From TMP-7 sp038212445 (lineage in GTDB: Bacteria; Acidobacteriota; Terriglobia; Bryobacterales; Bryobacteraceae), in NCBI GenBank assembly GCA_038212445.1, contig JBBQUM010000020.1:1-64000 (forward strand): a stretch of DNA of 64,000 nucleotides. Direction: 5' to 3'. The number at the start of each line of letters is the position of its first letter. The stretch's first letter is position 1. A program made the position numbers and the translations under genes. Below, in pieces: positions 7,910 to 16,725 of this stretch. The notes beneath the pieces were generated by a model that made no database searches, was not told the origin of the DNA, and saw only the letters and a list, made by a program, of their open reading frames with translations.

Positions 7910-9792
7910 AGAACCTGCTCATCTGGGGCGCCGGCGGGCATGGTCGCGTGGTTCTGGACGTTGCCAGGTCTACGGGGGATTTCACGGCTCTAGCCTTCCT
8001 GGATGACAAAACCCAGGAGTATGAAGTCGATGGATGCCCTGTCGTGGGCGGCGCGGACGATCTCGTGCGCCTGTCGAAGCAGTACTCCCACTTCATCATC
8101 AGCATCGGCGACAACGCCGCGAGAGAATCCTGCTGGCATAGGGCACTTGCGGTCGACATTCAGGCCGCCACTCTCGTTCATCCATCGGCTTCTATCTCCT
8201 CAACCGCGAGCATCGGCGCCGGCAGCCTGATCATGCCCGGCGCAGTCATTAACGCCGGTGCTGTGGTGGGGGCGAATTGCATCATCAATAGCGGAGCGAT
8301 TGTCGAGCACGATTGCCGGATTGGCGATCACGTCCACCTCTCGCCTCGCGCCGTCCTCGGCGGGGCGGTCAAGATCGGTTGCCGGACTCACCTCGGTATC
8401 GGCGCGTCTGTGTTACCTGAAGTGTCGATCGGCGGCGACTGCACGGTCGGCGCGGGTGCTGTCGTTCTGCACGATTTGCCGCCGCGAGTGACAGCGGTGG
8501 GCGTGCCGGCGCGGATACGGCCTTCCGCCAGCGAAACAACTTCCACTCATCTGTCAATGTCTCGAGACCCGAGGAGCAGGATCTTACTCTCCGTGCCGCA
8601 CATGTCCGGCAACGAATTGGCGTACGTACATCACGCCTTTGCGACTAACTGGCTGTCCACCGCGGGTTCTAACCTCATCGACTTCGAAGCGGCATTTCAA
8701 AGCCGCGTTGGCCTGCCTTGCGTCGCGCTGTCTAGCGGTACGGCGGCAATTCACCTTGGCCTGCGACTGCTCAACGTCGGTCCCGGCGACGAGGTCTTTT
8801 GTCAGTCCCTCACCTTTGCCGCAAGTGCGAATCCTATACGCTACCTGGGCGCCGAGCCAGTCTTCATCGACAGCGAACGCCGCACCTGGAATCTTGACGC
8901 CGCAGTTCTTCGCGACGCTTTGAAGGACCGAGCGGCTCGCAACCGGCTGCCGAAAGCGGTGGAAGTAGTGCACCTGTTTGGCCAGTGCGCCGAGATGGAC
9001 GATGTGCTCGACGTCTGCGCGGAGTTTGACGTGCCGGTGCTGGAGGATGCGGCGGAAGCGCTGGGCGCTGTCTATCGCGGCAAACCCGCCGGTACCATGG
9101 GCGCTGTCGGCGCCTTTTCTTTCAACGGGAACAAGATCATCACGACCACCGGCGGTGGCATGCTGGCGAGCCGTAACCCGGCGTGGGTTGAGAAGGCGCG
9201 GTTTTGGTCGCAACAGTCGCGGGAACCGCAGCTTGCCTACCATCACCTCGAACTGGGGCACAACTATCGGATGAGCAACGTACTAGCCGGCATTGGACTC
9301 GGCCAACTGAGCGCTCTCGATCTCCGCGTCAGGCAGCGCCGGGCGATTGCCTTGCGTTATCGCGAGGCTTTCGAGGATCTGCCGGGAATCGTTCCCATGC
9401 CGCAATCCGATCAAGGCCTGCACACCAACTGGCTCAGTTGCTTTGTCATCGACGCGGCTCGATTTGGGTGTAGTCGCGACGAACTGATTTTCCGGCTCGA
9501 CCTGGCCGGCATCGAATCACGGCCAGTTTGGAAGCCGATGCATCTCCAGCCTTTTTTTGCCGGCTGCGCGCGCTACGGCGGGGACGTTGCCGAGGACCTT
9601 TTCCACCGCGGCATCTGCCTGCCCAGTTCGAGCAGTCTCTCGCTGGACGATCAAGCCTACGTGATCGATCAGGTGCGCCAGGCATCCGGCGTCAACAGCC
9701 TGATCGCACTCCATGCAGCGCTGGTTGCGGCCTCGCGAGACACGACACAGAAAGACCCAGCATGTCCCACCCATCCAGTCACGACCTGGTGA
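7906..9792 (+). CDS. Fused sugar N-acetyltransferase and aminotransferase (PglD-PglE-like)
   Basis: 628 residues. Residues 1-205 are a PglD/NeuD-type acetyltransferase: the Rossmann-like LIWGAGGHGRVVLDVAR at the N-terminus, then a left-handed beta-helix with hexapeptide repeats (IGAGSLIMPGAVINAGAVVG, GAIVEHDCRIGDHVHLS). Residues 225-610 are a DegT/DnrJ/EryC1-type PLP aminotransferase: SSGTAAIHLGL, EDAAEALGAVY and the Schiff-base lysine K410 in SFNGNKIITTTGGG. In the bacillosamine pathway PglE aminates the 4-keto sugar and PglD acetylates it, so this is a consecutive-step fusion. Its ATGA overlaps the stop of the previous gene, and the next gene starts inside its 3-prime end. Confidence 0.9.
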   Translation: MKNLLIWGAGGHGRVVLDVARSTGDFTALAFLDDKTQEYEVDGCPVVGGADDLVRLSKQYSHFIISIGDNAARESCWHRALAVDIQAATLVHPSASISSTASIGAGSLIMPGAVINAGAVVGANCIINSGAIVEHDCRIGDHVHLSPRAVLGGAVKIGCRTHLGIGASVLPEVSIGGDCTVGAGAVVLHDLPPRVTAVGVPARIRPSASETTSTHLSMSRDPRSRILLSVPHMSGNELAYVHHAFATNWLSTAGSNLIDFEAAFQSRVGLPCVALSSGTAAIHLGLRLLNVGPGDEVFCQSLTFAASANPIRYLGAEPVFIDSERRTWNLDAAVLRDALKDRAARNRLPKAVEVVHLFGQCAEMDDVLDVCAEFDVPVLEDAAEALGAVYRGKPAGTMGAVGAFSFNGNKIITTTGGGMLASRNPAWVEKARFWSQQSREPQLAYHHLELGHNYRMSNVLAGIGLGQLSALDLRVRQRRAIALRYREAFEDLPGIVPMPQSDQGLHTNWLSCFVIDAARFGCSRDELIFRLDLAGIESRPVWKPMHLQPFFAGCARYGGDVAEDLFHRGICLPSSSSLSLDDQAYVIDQVRQASGVNSLIALHAALVAASRDTTQKDPACPTHPVTTW

Positions 9793-11693
9793 ACCGCCTG
9801 ACCGCCGGCCGGCCATCCGTCGTGTTCGCGATTGAGGTATTGACGACCGTGACCGCCGCGACTCTCGCGTTCCTTCTGCGCTTCGATCTCAGCCTGCCGC
9901 CGGCCTTCCGGCCGGTTCTCCTGACAGGACTCCTTGTTTGGATCCCGGTGAAGCTCCTCACCTTCACAATCCTCGGCGCACATCGCGCATCCTGGCGGTA
10001 CGTTTCGGTTCACGATGCGCTGGCGCTGCTTGCCGGTAACGTGCTGGCTAGTTCGGTTTCCGCCGGCATCCTTCTCACCCTTGTTCCGGTCTTCCCGCGC
10101 TCCATTCTTGTCATTCACCTGCTTCTCTGCGTCCTGCTGACCGCGGGAACCCGGGTCGCAGTGCGGCTTGTATGCGAGATGGCTACCTTCAAGCCCTCGG
10201 TAACAGGCGCAAAGCGTGCTGTGATCTACGGCGCTGGTGATGGCGGCGTCGCGTTGCTGAGGGAGATTCGTCACAACCCCGCTCTGCTGTACTCCGTGTG
10301 CGGCTTTGTCGACGACCGTCCGCGGCAATCCGGAATGATCATCCACGGATGCCCGGTGTTAGGACGCGGCGCTGACCTGCCCTCGCTCGCGATACGTCAT
10401 GGCATTGACTTGGCGCTGATCGCGATTCCGTCTGCTTCCGGCGCCGAGATGTTAAGCATTCTCCAGAGCTGTCACGCGGCTGGCATTCCATCCAAAACCG
10501 TTCCCGGATTGGGCGAGTCCGTGCGGGAAGGAGGGCTGGCGCGCCAACTACGTAACGTCGATGTCGAGGACCTGCTGGGACGCTCGCCGGTGGGGCTCGA
10601 ACAGACGCGCGTGAGTGCCAAACTCGAGGGGCGCAGAATCCTGGTTACGGGCGCCGCCGGTTCGATTGGATCGGAGTTATGCCGCCAGATTGCGCGCTTT
10701 TCCCCCGAGGCGATTATCGGATTCGACATCGCGGAGTCTGCGCTGTTTTTTCTAGAACAGGAATTCGCCAGAACCTTCCCCCGTATCCCGTTCCATCCGG
10801 AAATCGGGAGCATTCAGAATGCCCACCGGCTGGCCGAGGTTTTCGACGAGCACCGGCCGGGAATGGTCTATCATGCGGCCGCCTACAAGCACGTCCCGCT
10901 GATGGAGGCGCACGTTTTCGAAGCGGTGGAGAACAATATCTTTGGTACCTTGAATGTCGCGCTGGCGGCCGGACGCCACAGTGTTGACGACTTTGTCATG
11001 ATCTCCTCCGACAAGGCCGTCCGGCCAACCAACGTGATGGGCACCACCAAGCGCATCGCGGAGCTGGTGATTCGTTCACTTCAAAATGGCGGCGCCAAGT
11101 ATGTTTCGGTGCGATTCGGCAATGTTCTGGGGAGTAGCGGGAGCGTGGTGCCGATGTTCAAGGAGCAAATCGCGCGGGGCGGTCCAGTGACGGTTACGCA
11201 TCCGGAGATGCGGCGCTACTTCATGACCATCCCCGAGGCCTGTCAGCTTGTCCTGCAGTCATCCACGATGGGGAACGGGGGGGAGATATTTGTCCTGGAC
11301 ATGGGCGAGCCGGTCCGCATCCTTGACCTGGCCCGCAACCTGATTCTTCTGTCAGGGCTCCGGCCAGACGAGGACATTCGCATTGAATACACCGGCCTTC
11401 GTCCGGGCGAGAAGCTCTTTGAAGAGTTGAGCACGCACGACGAGAATACGCTGCCCACCTATCACGAGAAGATCAAGATCTTTTCCGGCACCACGGTTCC
11501 GTGGCACTCGATGGAGAGCCAATTGAGCCACCTTCAACATCTCTGCGCGGTGCGCGACTTTAAAGGAATCATTCTGGCGATGAAGGAACTAGTGCCCGAA
11601 TTCAACCCCGGAGCGCATCTGCTTCGCCGCGCTCTTTCGGATCCGGATGGCCAGTCTTTCCTTGCCAGGCCCGCGGTAGGGTCCGTACAATGA
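9762..11693 (+). CDS. Membrane-bound UDP-sugar 4,6-dehydratase (PglF/CapD/FlaA1-like)
   Basis: 643 residues. The N-terminal third has four membrane helices (about residues 18-130) and is followed by a first Rossmann domain (AVIYGAGDGGVALLREI). The second, catalytic short-chain dehydrogenase domain begins near residue 285 with ILVTGAAGSIGSELCRQIA. The active site is D417-K418 and M426...K430 in SSDKAVRPTNVMGTTKR: the usual tyrosine is Met, as is standard for UDP-GlcNAc 4,6-dehydratases. It would make the UDP-4-keto-6-deoxy sugar used by the aminotransferase encoded just upstream. The frame is open from 9528 inside the preceding gene; the ATG at 9762 starts the membrane domain and overlaps that gene by 31 bases. 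Confidence 0.92.
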   Translation: MSHPSSHDLVNRLTAGRPSVVFAIEVLTTVTAATLAFLLRFDLSLPPAFRPVLLTGLLVWIPVKLLTFTILGAHRASWRYVSVHDALALLAGNVLASSVSAGILLTLVPVFPRSILVIHLLLCVLLTAGTRVAVRLVCEMATFKPSVTGAKRAVIYGAGDGGVALLREIRHNPALLYSVCGFVDDRPRQSGMIIHGCPVLGRGADLPSLAIRHGIDLALIAIPSASGAEMLSILQSCHAAGIPSKTVPGLGESVREGGLARQLRNVDVEDLLGRSPVGLEQTRVSAKLEGRRILVTGAAGSIGSELCRQIARFSPEAIIGFDIAESALFFLEQEFARTFPRIPFHPEIGSIQNAHRLAEVFDEHRPGMVYHAAAYKHVPLMEAHVFEAVENNIFGTLNVALAAGRHSVDDFVMISSDKAVRPTNVMGTTKRIAELVIRSLQNGGAKYVSVRFGNVLGSSGSVVPMFKEQIARGGPVTVTHPEMRRYFMTIPEACQLVLQSSTMGNGGEIFVLDMGEPVRILDLARNLILLSGLRPDEDIRIEYTGLRPGEKLFEELSTHDENTLPTYHEKIKIFSGTTVPWHSMESQLSHLQHLCAVRDFKGIILAMKELVPEFNPGAHLLRRALSDPDGQSFLARPAVGSVQ

Positions 11694-11905
11694 ATCGAAT
11701 GCTGGCCTGCATCCGATGCGGCACCGCGATGACCGAACAAGGCATTTGCGAGCAGTGCCAGCGCGCGTTAAGCGCGCTCCGCATCACCCAAGCCCAATCT
11801 GAGTCCGGGACTGCGGCCGCTCCATCAAAGTCGCAATCGCCGCACCCCAAAAGCCAACCAGTAGCGCAGCGAAAGAAGGCGTTTGCTGCATCGGGTAGTC
11901 GATAA
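11690..11905 (+). CDS. Possible 71-residue zinc-ribbon protein
   Basis: The ATG overlaps the stop of the dehydratase (ATGA), which favours translation. The N-terminus has two CxxC pairs (CIRCGTAMTEQGICEQC, residues 7-23) like a short zinc ribbon, followed by a low-complexity Ser/Gln/Pro-rich tail. The last 120 bases run over the 3-prime end of the convergent O-antigen ligase gene, so the tail may not be under selection. No function can be assigned. Confidence 0.4.
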   Translation: MNRMLACIRCGTAMTEQGICEQCQRALSALRITQAQSESGTAAAPSKSQSPHPKSQPVAQRKKAFAASGSR

Positions 11906-12947
11906 GGCCGTGCAGCCAGACAAAAACAAAACCTAAGGCCCACCACTCCTTAAATCCCGCTCGAAGTGCTGCACCAAACATGGCGAGAACGATGAGTAGG
12001 ACGGGCCAACCTCCTTCGATCAGCCATTGAAGCCAGTCATTGTGAGCCTGGTTGATGCGGGCGTACGCGTCGAAGGACGCGAATTGAGGGTAGACAGTGC
12101 TCCATGTGCCCAAGCCAGAGCCGAGAACTCCGAATGAACCCACCATCACCAAGCTTGACCGGTCGAGCATCCACCGAACATCGCGCCCCGCATCGCCATT
12201 GACCCCTAGTATAAGAACCGTGAATAGAACGAGGACTGCGGCAGTCGCAGCGAGGCGAACCCTTCCGCTTCGTCCCCAGGCCAACAGAACGATCGCCTCG
12301 AATGTGATGATCGCCGCGCCTCCCCGTGACCCTGAGGCAAGGACGGAGGCGAACAGCACACCTGCGGCAGCGATGTACAGACCGCGCCGGCGTGGCCTGG
12401 CGATGCCAGCCCAAAGCGCTGCCGCAAAAGCAAGCTCCGCGAAGTTGGAAAACTTCGAATGGTTCAGAAAGGGCCCGAACACCTGGTCGGAGTAACCGCT
12501 ATCGAAGAACCAGAACACAAGCCCTCTGGAGCTGTACTCCTGAACGACGCTCCAGAGCACGATTGCGGCAGAGGCCAGTGCGAAGATTCTGAGAGCTGAC
12601 TCGCGTGCCTGACGGCGGAGGCAAATGTCGAAACAGATGAAGGCGGCAACTCCATTGGTGGTCCACTCGATGACCGCGCGCCGCGTTTCCCATGCGTTTT
12701 CGGTATGTGGCACAACCAGCTGAATCCCGCCGGTGATTGCGACAAGGAGCGGCAAGGAAAGGAGTGGATGGAATGAATGTGGCCCAGGATGTTGCACAAT
12801 ACCGGCCACCACGCATATCAGCGCCAGGCACAGAATGGCCTGGAAAACCGCGAAGGGCCAGGCGTCGACAATCCATAACGTCAGGATGCCGAACAGAAAG
12901 GCGCTGCCCGCCAACGACGCAGCGATTGTGCCCGGCCGAAGTGTCAT
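11784..12947 (-). CDS. O-antigen ligase/polymerase-family membrane protein (Wzy/WaaL-like)
   Basis: 387 residues, mostly hydrophobic, with about ten predicted membrane helices. Family signs are NHSKFSNFAELAFAAALWAG, SGSRGGAAIITFEA, and especially INQAHNDWLQWLIEGGWP near residue 305, the periplasmic-loop motif of the Wzy_C family. It should polymerise or ligate the lipid-linked glycan made by the neighbouring genes. The frame extends to 13085, but the ATG at 12947 overlaps the stop of the upstream TPR gene (ATGA) and starts just before the first helix. It converges with the dehydratase operon. Confidence 0.85.
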   Translation of the reverse strand: MTLRPGTIAASLAGSAFLFGILTLWIVDAWPFAVFQAILCLALICVVAGIVQHPGPHSFHPLLSLPLLVAITGGIQLVVPHTENAWETRRAVIEWTTNGVAAFICFDICLRRQARESALRIFALASAAIVLWSVVQEYSSRGLVFWFFDSGYSDQVFGPFLNHSKFSNFAELAFAAALWAGIARPRRRGLYIAAAGVLFASVLASGSRGGAAIITFEAIVLLAWGRSGRVRLAATAAVLVLFTVLILGVNGDAGRDVRWMLDRSSLVMVGSFGVLGSGLGTWSTVYPQFASFDAYARINQAHNDWLQWLIEGGWPVLLIVLAMFGAALRAGFKEWWALGFVFVWLHGLIDYPMQQTPSFAALLVGFWGAAIATLMERPQSRTQIGLG

Positions 12948-14311
12948 TGCTTGTCCATCCGTACAGATCGGATTCGCAATTCCTCCTGATATCGAACCGT
13001 GCCGGGCGATCGACGGTAGGAGAGCACTAATCGAACGATCCGTCCGGCAGGCTGGGAGCGAATCAGTGATGTTTGAGCGGTCCAATCGGATGAGCCCGAA
13101 ACCGGCAAGGCTAATTCGTCATCGCCGAGTCCGCGTAGCTCCCATCGGATGCCAGTGTCTGGGGCGGGTTGGCCGGTTGTGGTTTCGAAGTGGAACAGAT
13201 AGGCTGCACCCGGCGGGACGTACAACCGTTGGCTGAGGAGGTCGACCGATTCCGCCTGACGTCCGGAGAGAGAAACGACGGCCGCGTTGAGGTCGGGCCA
13301 CAGGCTGACAATTGCACCATCATTTTCTACAATCCGCCAATCAAACGCGCCGCCCGACGGCTGGGTCCGGAAATCCCCATTGACGATCAGTTGACGGTCG
13401 ACCCAGTGACCCGTAGTGACAACGGTTCGGTCGGAGAGCAGGTTCCAAAGGCCGATAGCGGCGGCCGGTTGGTTGTCGTTGAGCAACTTGTCGACGGTTG
13501 CGAAGAGGTTGCGCTTTTCGGCGTTCGACGCCGGGTAGGAGGAGGATTGCCTGATGAACGGTGTACGAATCCGAGTGTAGCCTGGCGGGTCTGGAGGCTG
13601 ATCGGGGATAAGAGCCGCGAGACGTGTGGCCGCGAGAGCAGTCGAGCCGGGTTGCGGCCGAGAGAGCCGGAAAGCGGTGTAGCTGGAGAGCACCATACGG
13701 TTGACCGGAAGAATGTTATCGACGACGGCCTCAGGAGTCGCGCCGGCTTTGTCGATCGATTCGAACAGGGATGTCAGGTCGCCGCTGGCTCGCGCTGCTG
13801 TGAGCGCGGCCCAGTGCAGAGCTTGAACGGGATTGTTATGCCGGAGATAGAAGTCGGCCAATGACCAGCGGGGCAACCAGGTCTGGCTGTATTGAGCAGC
13901 TTTCAATAGATAACCTTCGGCGGCGGTGATGTCCCCGGTTCGCTCGTCGGCCAGTCCGAGACGAATGAGCGATTCGGCATTGCGCGGATCGCGTTGCAGA
14001 GCGTCGCGCCAAGCAACGCGGGCGTCCCGGCCGGCCTGCTCCAGCAGTTCAGCACGGAGCGTGTAGGCGTATGGGTTGAGCGGGTCGGCCTCAATGGCGG
14101 CCTGGATACGTTCGGGAGTTGGATGACGACGAAACCAGTCAGCCCGGGCGAGGCTGGCGTTGTACACGGTTAACGCGATAAAGGCGCATCCCGCCGCGAT
14201 CGAGAGCGACCTGGAGACCAGCGTCGCTGGGCGCTTTTCGGGCATTGGCTGCACTATATGCAACCTATTCTCTAACACTCGCGAAACATTTTTACGAAAT
14301 TGTAAATTCAT
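12944..14311 (-). CDS. Membrane-anchored TPR protein of the polysaccharide locus
   Basis: 455 residues from the ATG at 14311; 433 from the alternative ATG at 14245 (MPEKRPATL), which is nearer to the membrane anchor at LSIAAGCAFIALTVYNASLA. TPR-like helices follow (IQAAIEADPLNPYAYTLRAE, ALQRDPRNAESLIRLGLADE). The C-terminal 150 residues look like a beta-rich carbohydrate-binding-type domain (NGDFRTQPSGGAFDWRI). It is translationally coupled to the O-antigen ligase, so it probably organises or assists polymer assembly at the inner membrane. The exact function is unknown. Confidence 0.75.
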   Translation of the reverse strand: MNLQFRKNVSRVLENRLHIVQPMPEKRPATLVSRSLSIAAGCAFIALTVYNASLARADWFRRHPTPERIQAAIEADPLNPYAYTLRAELLEQAGRDARVAWRDALQRDPRNAESLIRLGLADERTGDITAAEGYLLKAAQYSQTWLPRWSLADFYLRHNNPVQALHWAALTAARASGDLTSLFESIDKAGATPEAVVDNILPVNRMVLSSYTAFRLSRPQPGSTALAATRLAALIPDQPPDPPGYTRIRTPFIRQSSSYPASNAEKRNLFATVDKLLNDNQPAAAIGLWNLLSDRTVVTTGHWVDRQLIVNGDFRTQPSGGAFDWRIVENDGAIVSLWPDLNAAVVSLSGRQAESVDLLSQRLYVPPGAAYLFHFETTTGQPAPDTGIRWELRGLGDDELALPVSGSSDWTAQTSLIRSQPAGRIVRLVLSYRRSPGTVRYQEELRIRSVRMDKQ

Positions 14312-14355
14312 GACAACACCGTGATGGTCGATAAGCCATTACGGAAAAAGGAGCT

Positions 14356-15021
14356 TTGATGAACTTTTCGAATTGCAGATTGGTATTGCTGGTTCTTGGC
14401 GTGAGTGTCACCTCCGTCTTGGGTGCCGACAGTGTGATTGGTGTTGCATCCACTCGCGGGAGTATGGAAGTGAACCACGCGGCCATCCGGGGCAATGCCA
14501 ACGTGTCTGACGGTACGCTGATCCGCACAAATGACACTACCGGCCTGGTGAACCTACAAAACGGTGTTCAGGTGATTCTTGGCACCAAGAGCGCTGCTGC
14601 AATCTACGCGGGCCATATGCAATTAACGGATGGAGGCGCACAGGTTAGCGCGCAGGGCGGTTTCGATGTGGAGGCGTTGGGCTTCAGGATTCGCGCTGAG
14701 AACGGTCAGGCAGTCGCCCGGGTGGCCTACGAGAATCCCTCGCGGATTCTCATCTCCGCGCTGAACGGTCCGGTTCGGGTAGCCGACCGGGAAGGCATCT
14801 TACTTGCGAGCGTCGGCGCCGGGACCACCTACTTTTTTGAACCCTCACCGGATGATCCGCCGGCCAGCACAGCGGCCAAGAAGGCGCCCGTCAAGAGCGC
14901 TTCTGCCAAGTCCGCCAAGCTCTCCATGCGTGCCAGATGGGGTCTGGTTGGCGGAGTGGCCGCCGCAGGCGCGGGTGTGGGCCTGGGCACAGGTCTCACC
15001 GGCGATAACGCCAGCCGTTAG
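14356..15021 (+). CDS. Secreted FecR-like domain protein
   Basis: 221 residues. A cleavable signal peptide (about residues 1-22, ending VLGAD) is followed by a FecR-type beta domain (TRGSMEVNHAAIRGNA, DGTLIRTNDTTGLVNLQNG). Then comes a Lys/Ala-rich linker and a C-terminal glycine-rich hydrophobic helix (VGGVAAAGAGVGLGTGL), a layout common among acidobacterial exported FecR proteins. AAAGGAG lies 7 bases before the ATG. It is divergent from the TPR gene and is followed after 15 bases by the M48-like gene, suggesting a new operon. It is unlikely to be an anti-sigma factor because the cytoplasmic N-terminal part of true FecR is absent. Confidence 0.75.
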   Translation: MMNFSNCRLVLLVLGVSVTSVLGADSVIGVASTRGSMEVNHAAIRGNANVSDGTLIRTNDTTGLVNLQNGVQVILGTKSAAAIYAGHMQLTDGGAQVSAQGGFDVEALGFRIRAENGQAVARVAYENPSRILISALNGPVRVADREGILLASVGAGTTYFFEPSPDDPPASTAAKKAPVKSASAKSAKLSMRARWGLVGGVAAAGAGVGLGTGLTGDNASR

Positions 15022-15036
15022 AAGGAAATCGCACCG

Positions 15037-16725
15037 GTGTCAACTTTTTCCCGGCGTTGTCTGCTTATGGCGCTGCCGCCGCTTATCGCCAGGCCTTTGA
15101 TGGCTGCGGATGAGCGGCGGAGTACTGCCGTGGACCAACTCCTCGATCGGATCATCGACCGGGAGCGGCAGGTGATCCAGTTACTCGCGGAGCGTACACC
15201 GTTCGTTGAAACCTACATACAGGAAAACTCGCCGGGCGAATCCGCCAATGTGCGCGATCACTATTTTCTGGGACGGATGGGCGTGGTTGACGCAGGAGGA
15301 TATGTGTCCTTCGTCAGGCGCTCGAGCGCACCTCAACCAAAGCCAGTTGAGGCCAAAGCGAAGCCTCGGTTCCTCTTCCTCAAGCGGGGCGGTTCTACAG
15401 CGGGCGGTCCAGAATCCGTAACCTACATGCCTGAGGGCTTTGCTCAGATGGCACTCATCGATACCCGGGCGTTCGACCGCAAGACGTACAGCTTCGAATA
15501 CGTGCGCCGAGAATTTCTGGGCGAAGTGAGGTGTCTTGTATTTGACGTCTCACCACTTTCCAAAAAGCCAGGCCGGTTTACCGGCAGAATCTGGGTCGAG
15601 GATCAGGATTCATTCATCGTCAGAGTGAACGGGACCTATGCGCAGAAGAACACGGAGGATCTCTATTTTCACTTTGACAGCTGGCGTGTGAATCCGCTGC
15701 CTGGTGTTTGGGTTCCGGCCGTTGTTTACATTGAGGACTCCGTCAATCTGACGGATGGAGCGGGGGCCGCCGACGGTCCTCGGATCCGTCTAAAAGCGCA
15801 GACGCGCATCTGGAGCTATAACTCCGCAACTCAAAATCGGATTGACGAGTTGACTTCGGTGCTGATCGAGTCCGCTCGCGAGGTGAAAGACACCAACGAA
15901 CCGGGGCAGATTTCGCCAATCGAGAGCCAGAGGCGCTGGGAAGGGGAGGCGGAAATCAACGTCATTGAGCGCCTTGAGAAGATCGGGTTGGTGGCCCCGG
16001 CGGGTGAGGTTGACAAGGTGTTGAATACGGTGCTGGCGAATCTCATTGCTACCAATTCGCTGGATCTTGATGCGTACTGCAGGTTGCTGCTCACCACCCC
16101 GCTCGAGACGTTTACGATTGGTCACACCATCGTCATCAGCCGCGGTCTAGTGGATGTTCTTCCCGATGAGAGCAGCCTGGCGCTGGTGCTGGCGACTGAA
16201 CTGGCACACATAGCGCTGGCGCATCCAACCCGCACTGAATACGCTTTCAATGATCGAACGATGGTGGGCGATGAGGCGGTACTCGAGGGATTCCGGTTCG
16301 CTCGTACGCCGGACGAGGTGGCCAGCGCCTCGACGAAGGCGATTGCCCTGCTCGCCCATTCACCTTACGCGGACAAGCTAAGTGGGGCGGGGCTGTTTCT
16401 GAAAGCGATGGCTGCAGGGGCGTCGCGATTTCCACGCCTGATCCAGGCCACCTTCGGCAATGACCTTACGCGCTATCTCGAGATGCCGGAGTTTCAAGAA
16501 CTGCTGTCGAAGGCGCCGCCGTTAGAGGAAGCCAGACTGGAACAGATAGCGGCCTTGCCGTTAGGGTCGCGAATCCGCCTGGAGCCGTGGTCCGGCCAGA
16601 CGTTCCTCATGAAGAATAAGCCGGTCTCGCTATTGTCAACGCGGGAGAAGATGCCCTTCGAAATATCGCCGGTGAATATATTCCTGACACGGAGCCGCGT
16701 TGCAGCGCCCGTCGAAACGAAGTGA
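15037..16725 (+). CDS. Exported M48-metalloprotease-like protein with altered zinc motif
   Basis: 562 residues from a GTG. The Tat-like signal has twin arginines (SRRCLLMALPPLIARPLMA). Residues 30-290 form an uncharacterised beta-rich domain. The C-terminal half resembles the M48 family around VINLVLATELAHIALAHP-type sequence: here residues 384-396 read VLATELAHIALAH. The first histidine of HExxH is Thr387 (ACT), while E388, H391 and H396 remain. M48 enzymes need that histidine for zinc, so this is either a pseudo-protease or a changed metal site. Its stop is immediately followed by the TonB-like gene. Function unknown. Confidence 0.65.
   Translation: MSTFSRRCLLMALPPLIARPLMAADERRSTAVDQLLDRIIDRERQVIQLLAERTPFVETYIQENSPGESANVRDHYFLGRMGVVDAGGYVSFVRRSSAPQPKPVEAKAKPRFLFLKRGGSTAGGPESVTYMPEGFAQMALIDTRAFDRKTYSFEYVRREFLGEVRCLVFDVSPLSKKPGRFTGRIWVEDQDSFIVRVNGTYAQKNTEDLYFHFDSWRVNPLPGVWVPAVVYIEDSVNLTDGAGAADGPRIRLKAQTRIWSYNSATQNRIDELTSVLIESAREVKDTNEPGQISPIESQRRWEGEAEINVIERLEKIGLVAPAGEVDKVLNTVLANLIATNSLDLDAYCRLLLTTPLETFTIGHTIVISRGLVDVLPDESSLALVLATELAHIALAHPTRTEYAFNDRTMVGDEAVLEGFRFARTPDEVASASTKAIALLAHSPYADKLSGAGLFLKAMAAGASRFPRLIQATFGNDLTRYLEMPEFQELLSKAPPLEEARLEQIAALPLGSRIRLEPWSGQTFLMKNKPVSLLSTREKMPFEISPVNIFLTRSRVAAPVETK

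Noticed and set aside
9528..9761. Upstream extension of the dehydratase gene
   Set aside because: It lies inside the aminotransferase coding sequence in another frame and has no family similarity; the ATG at 9762 begins the membrane domain.
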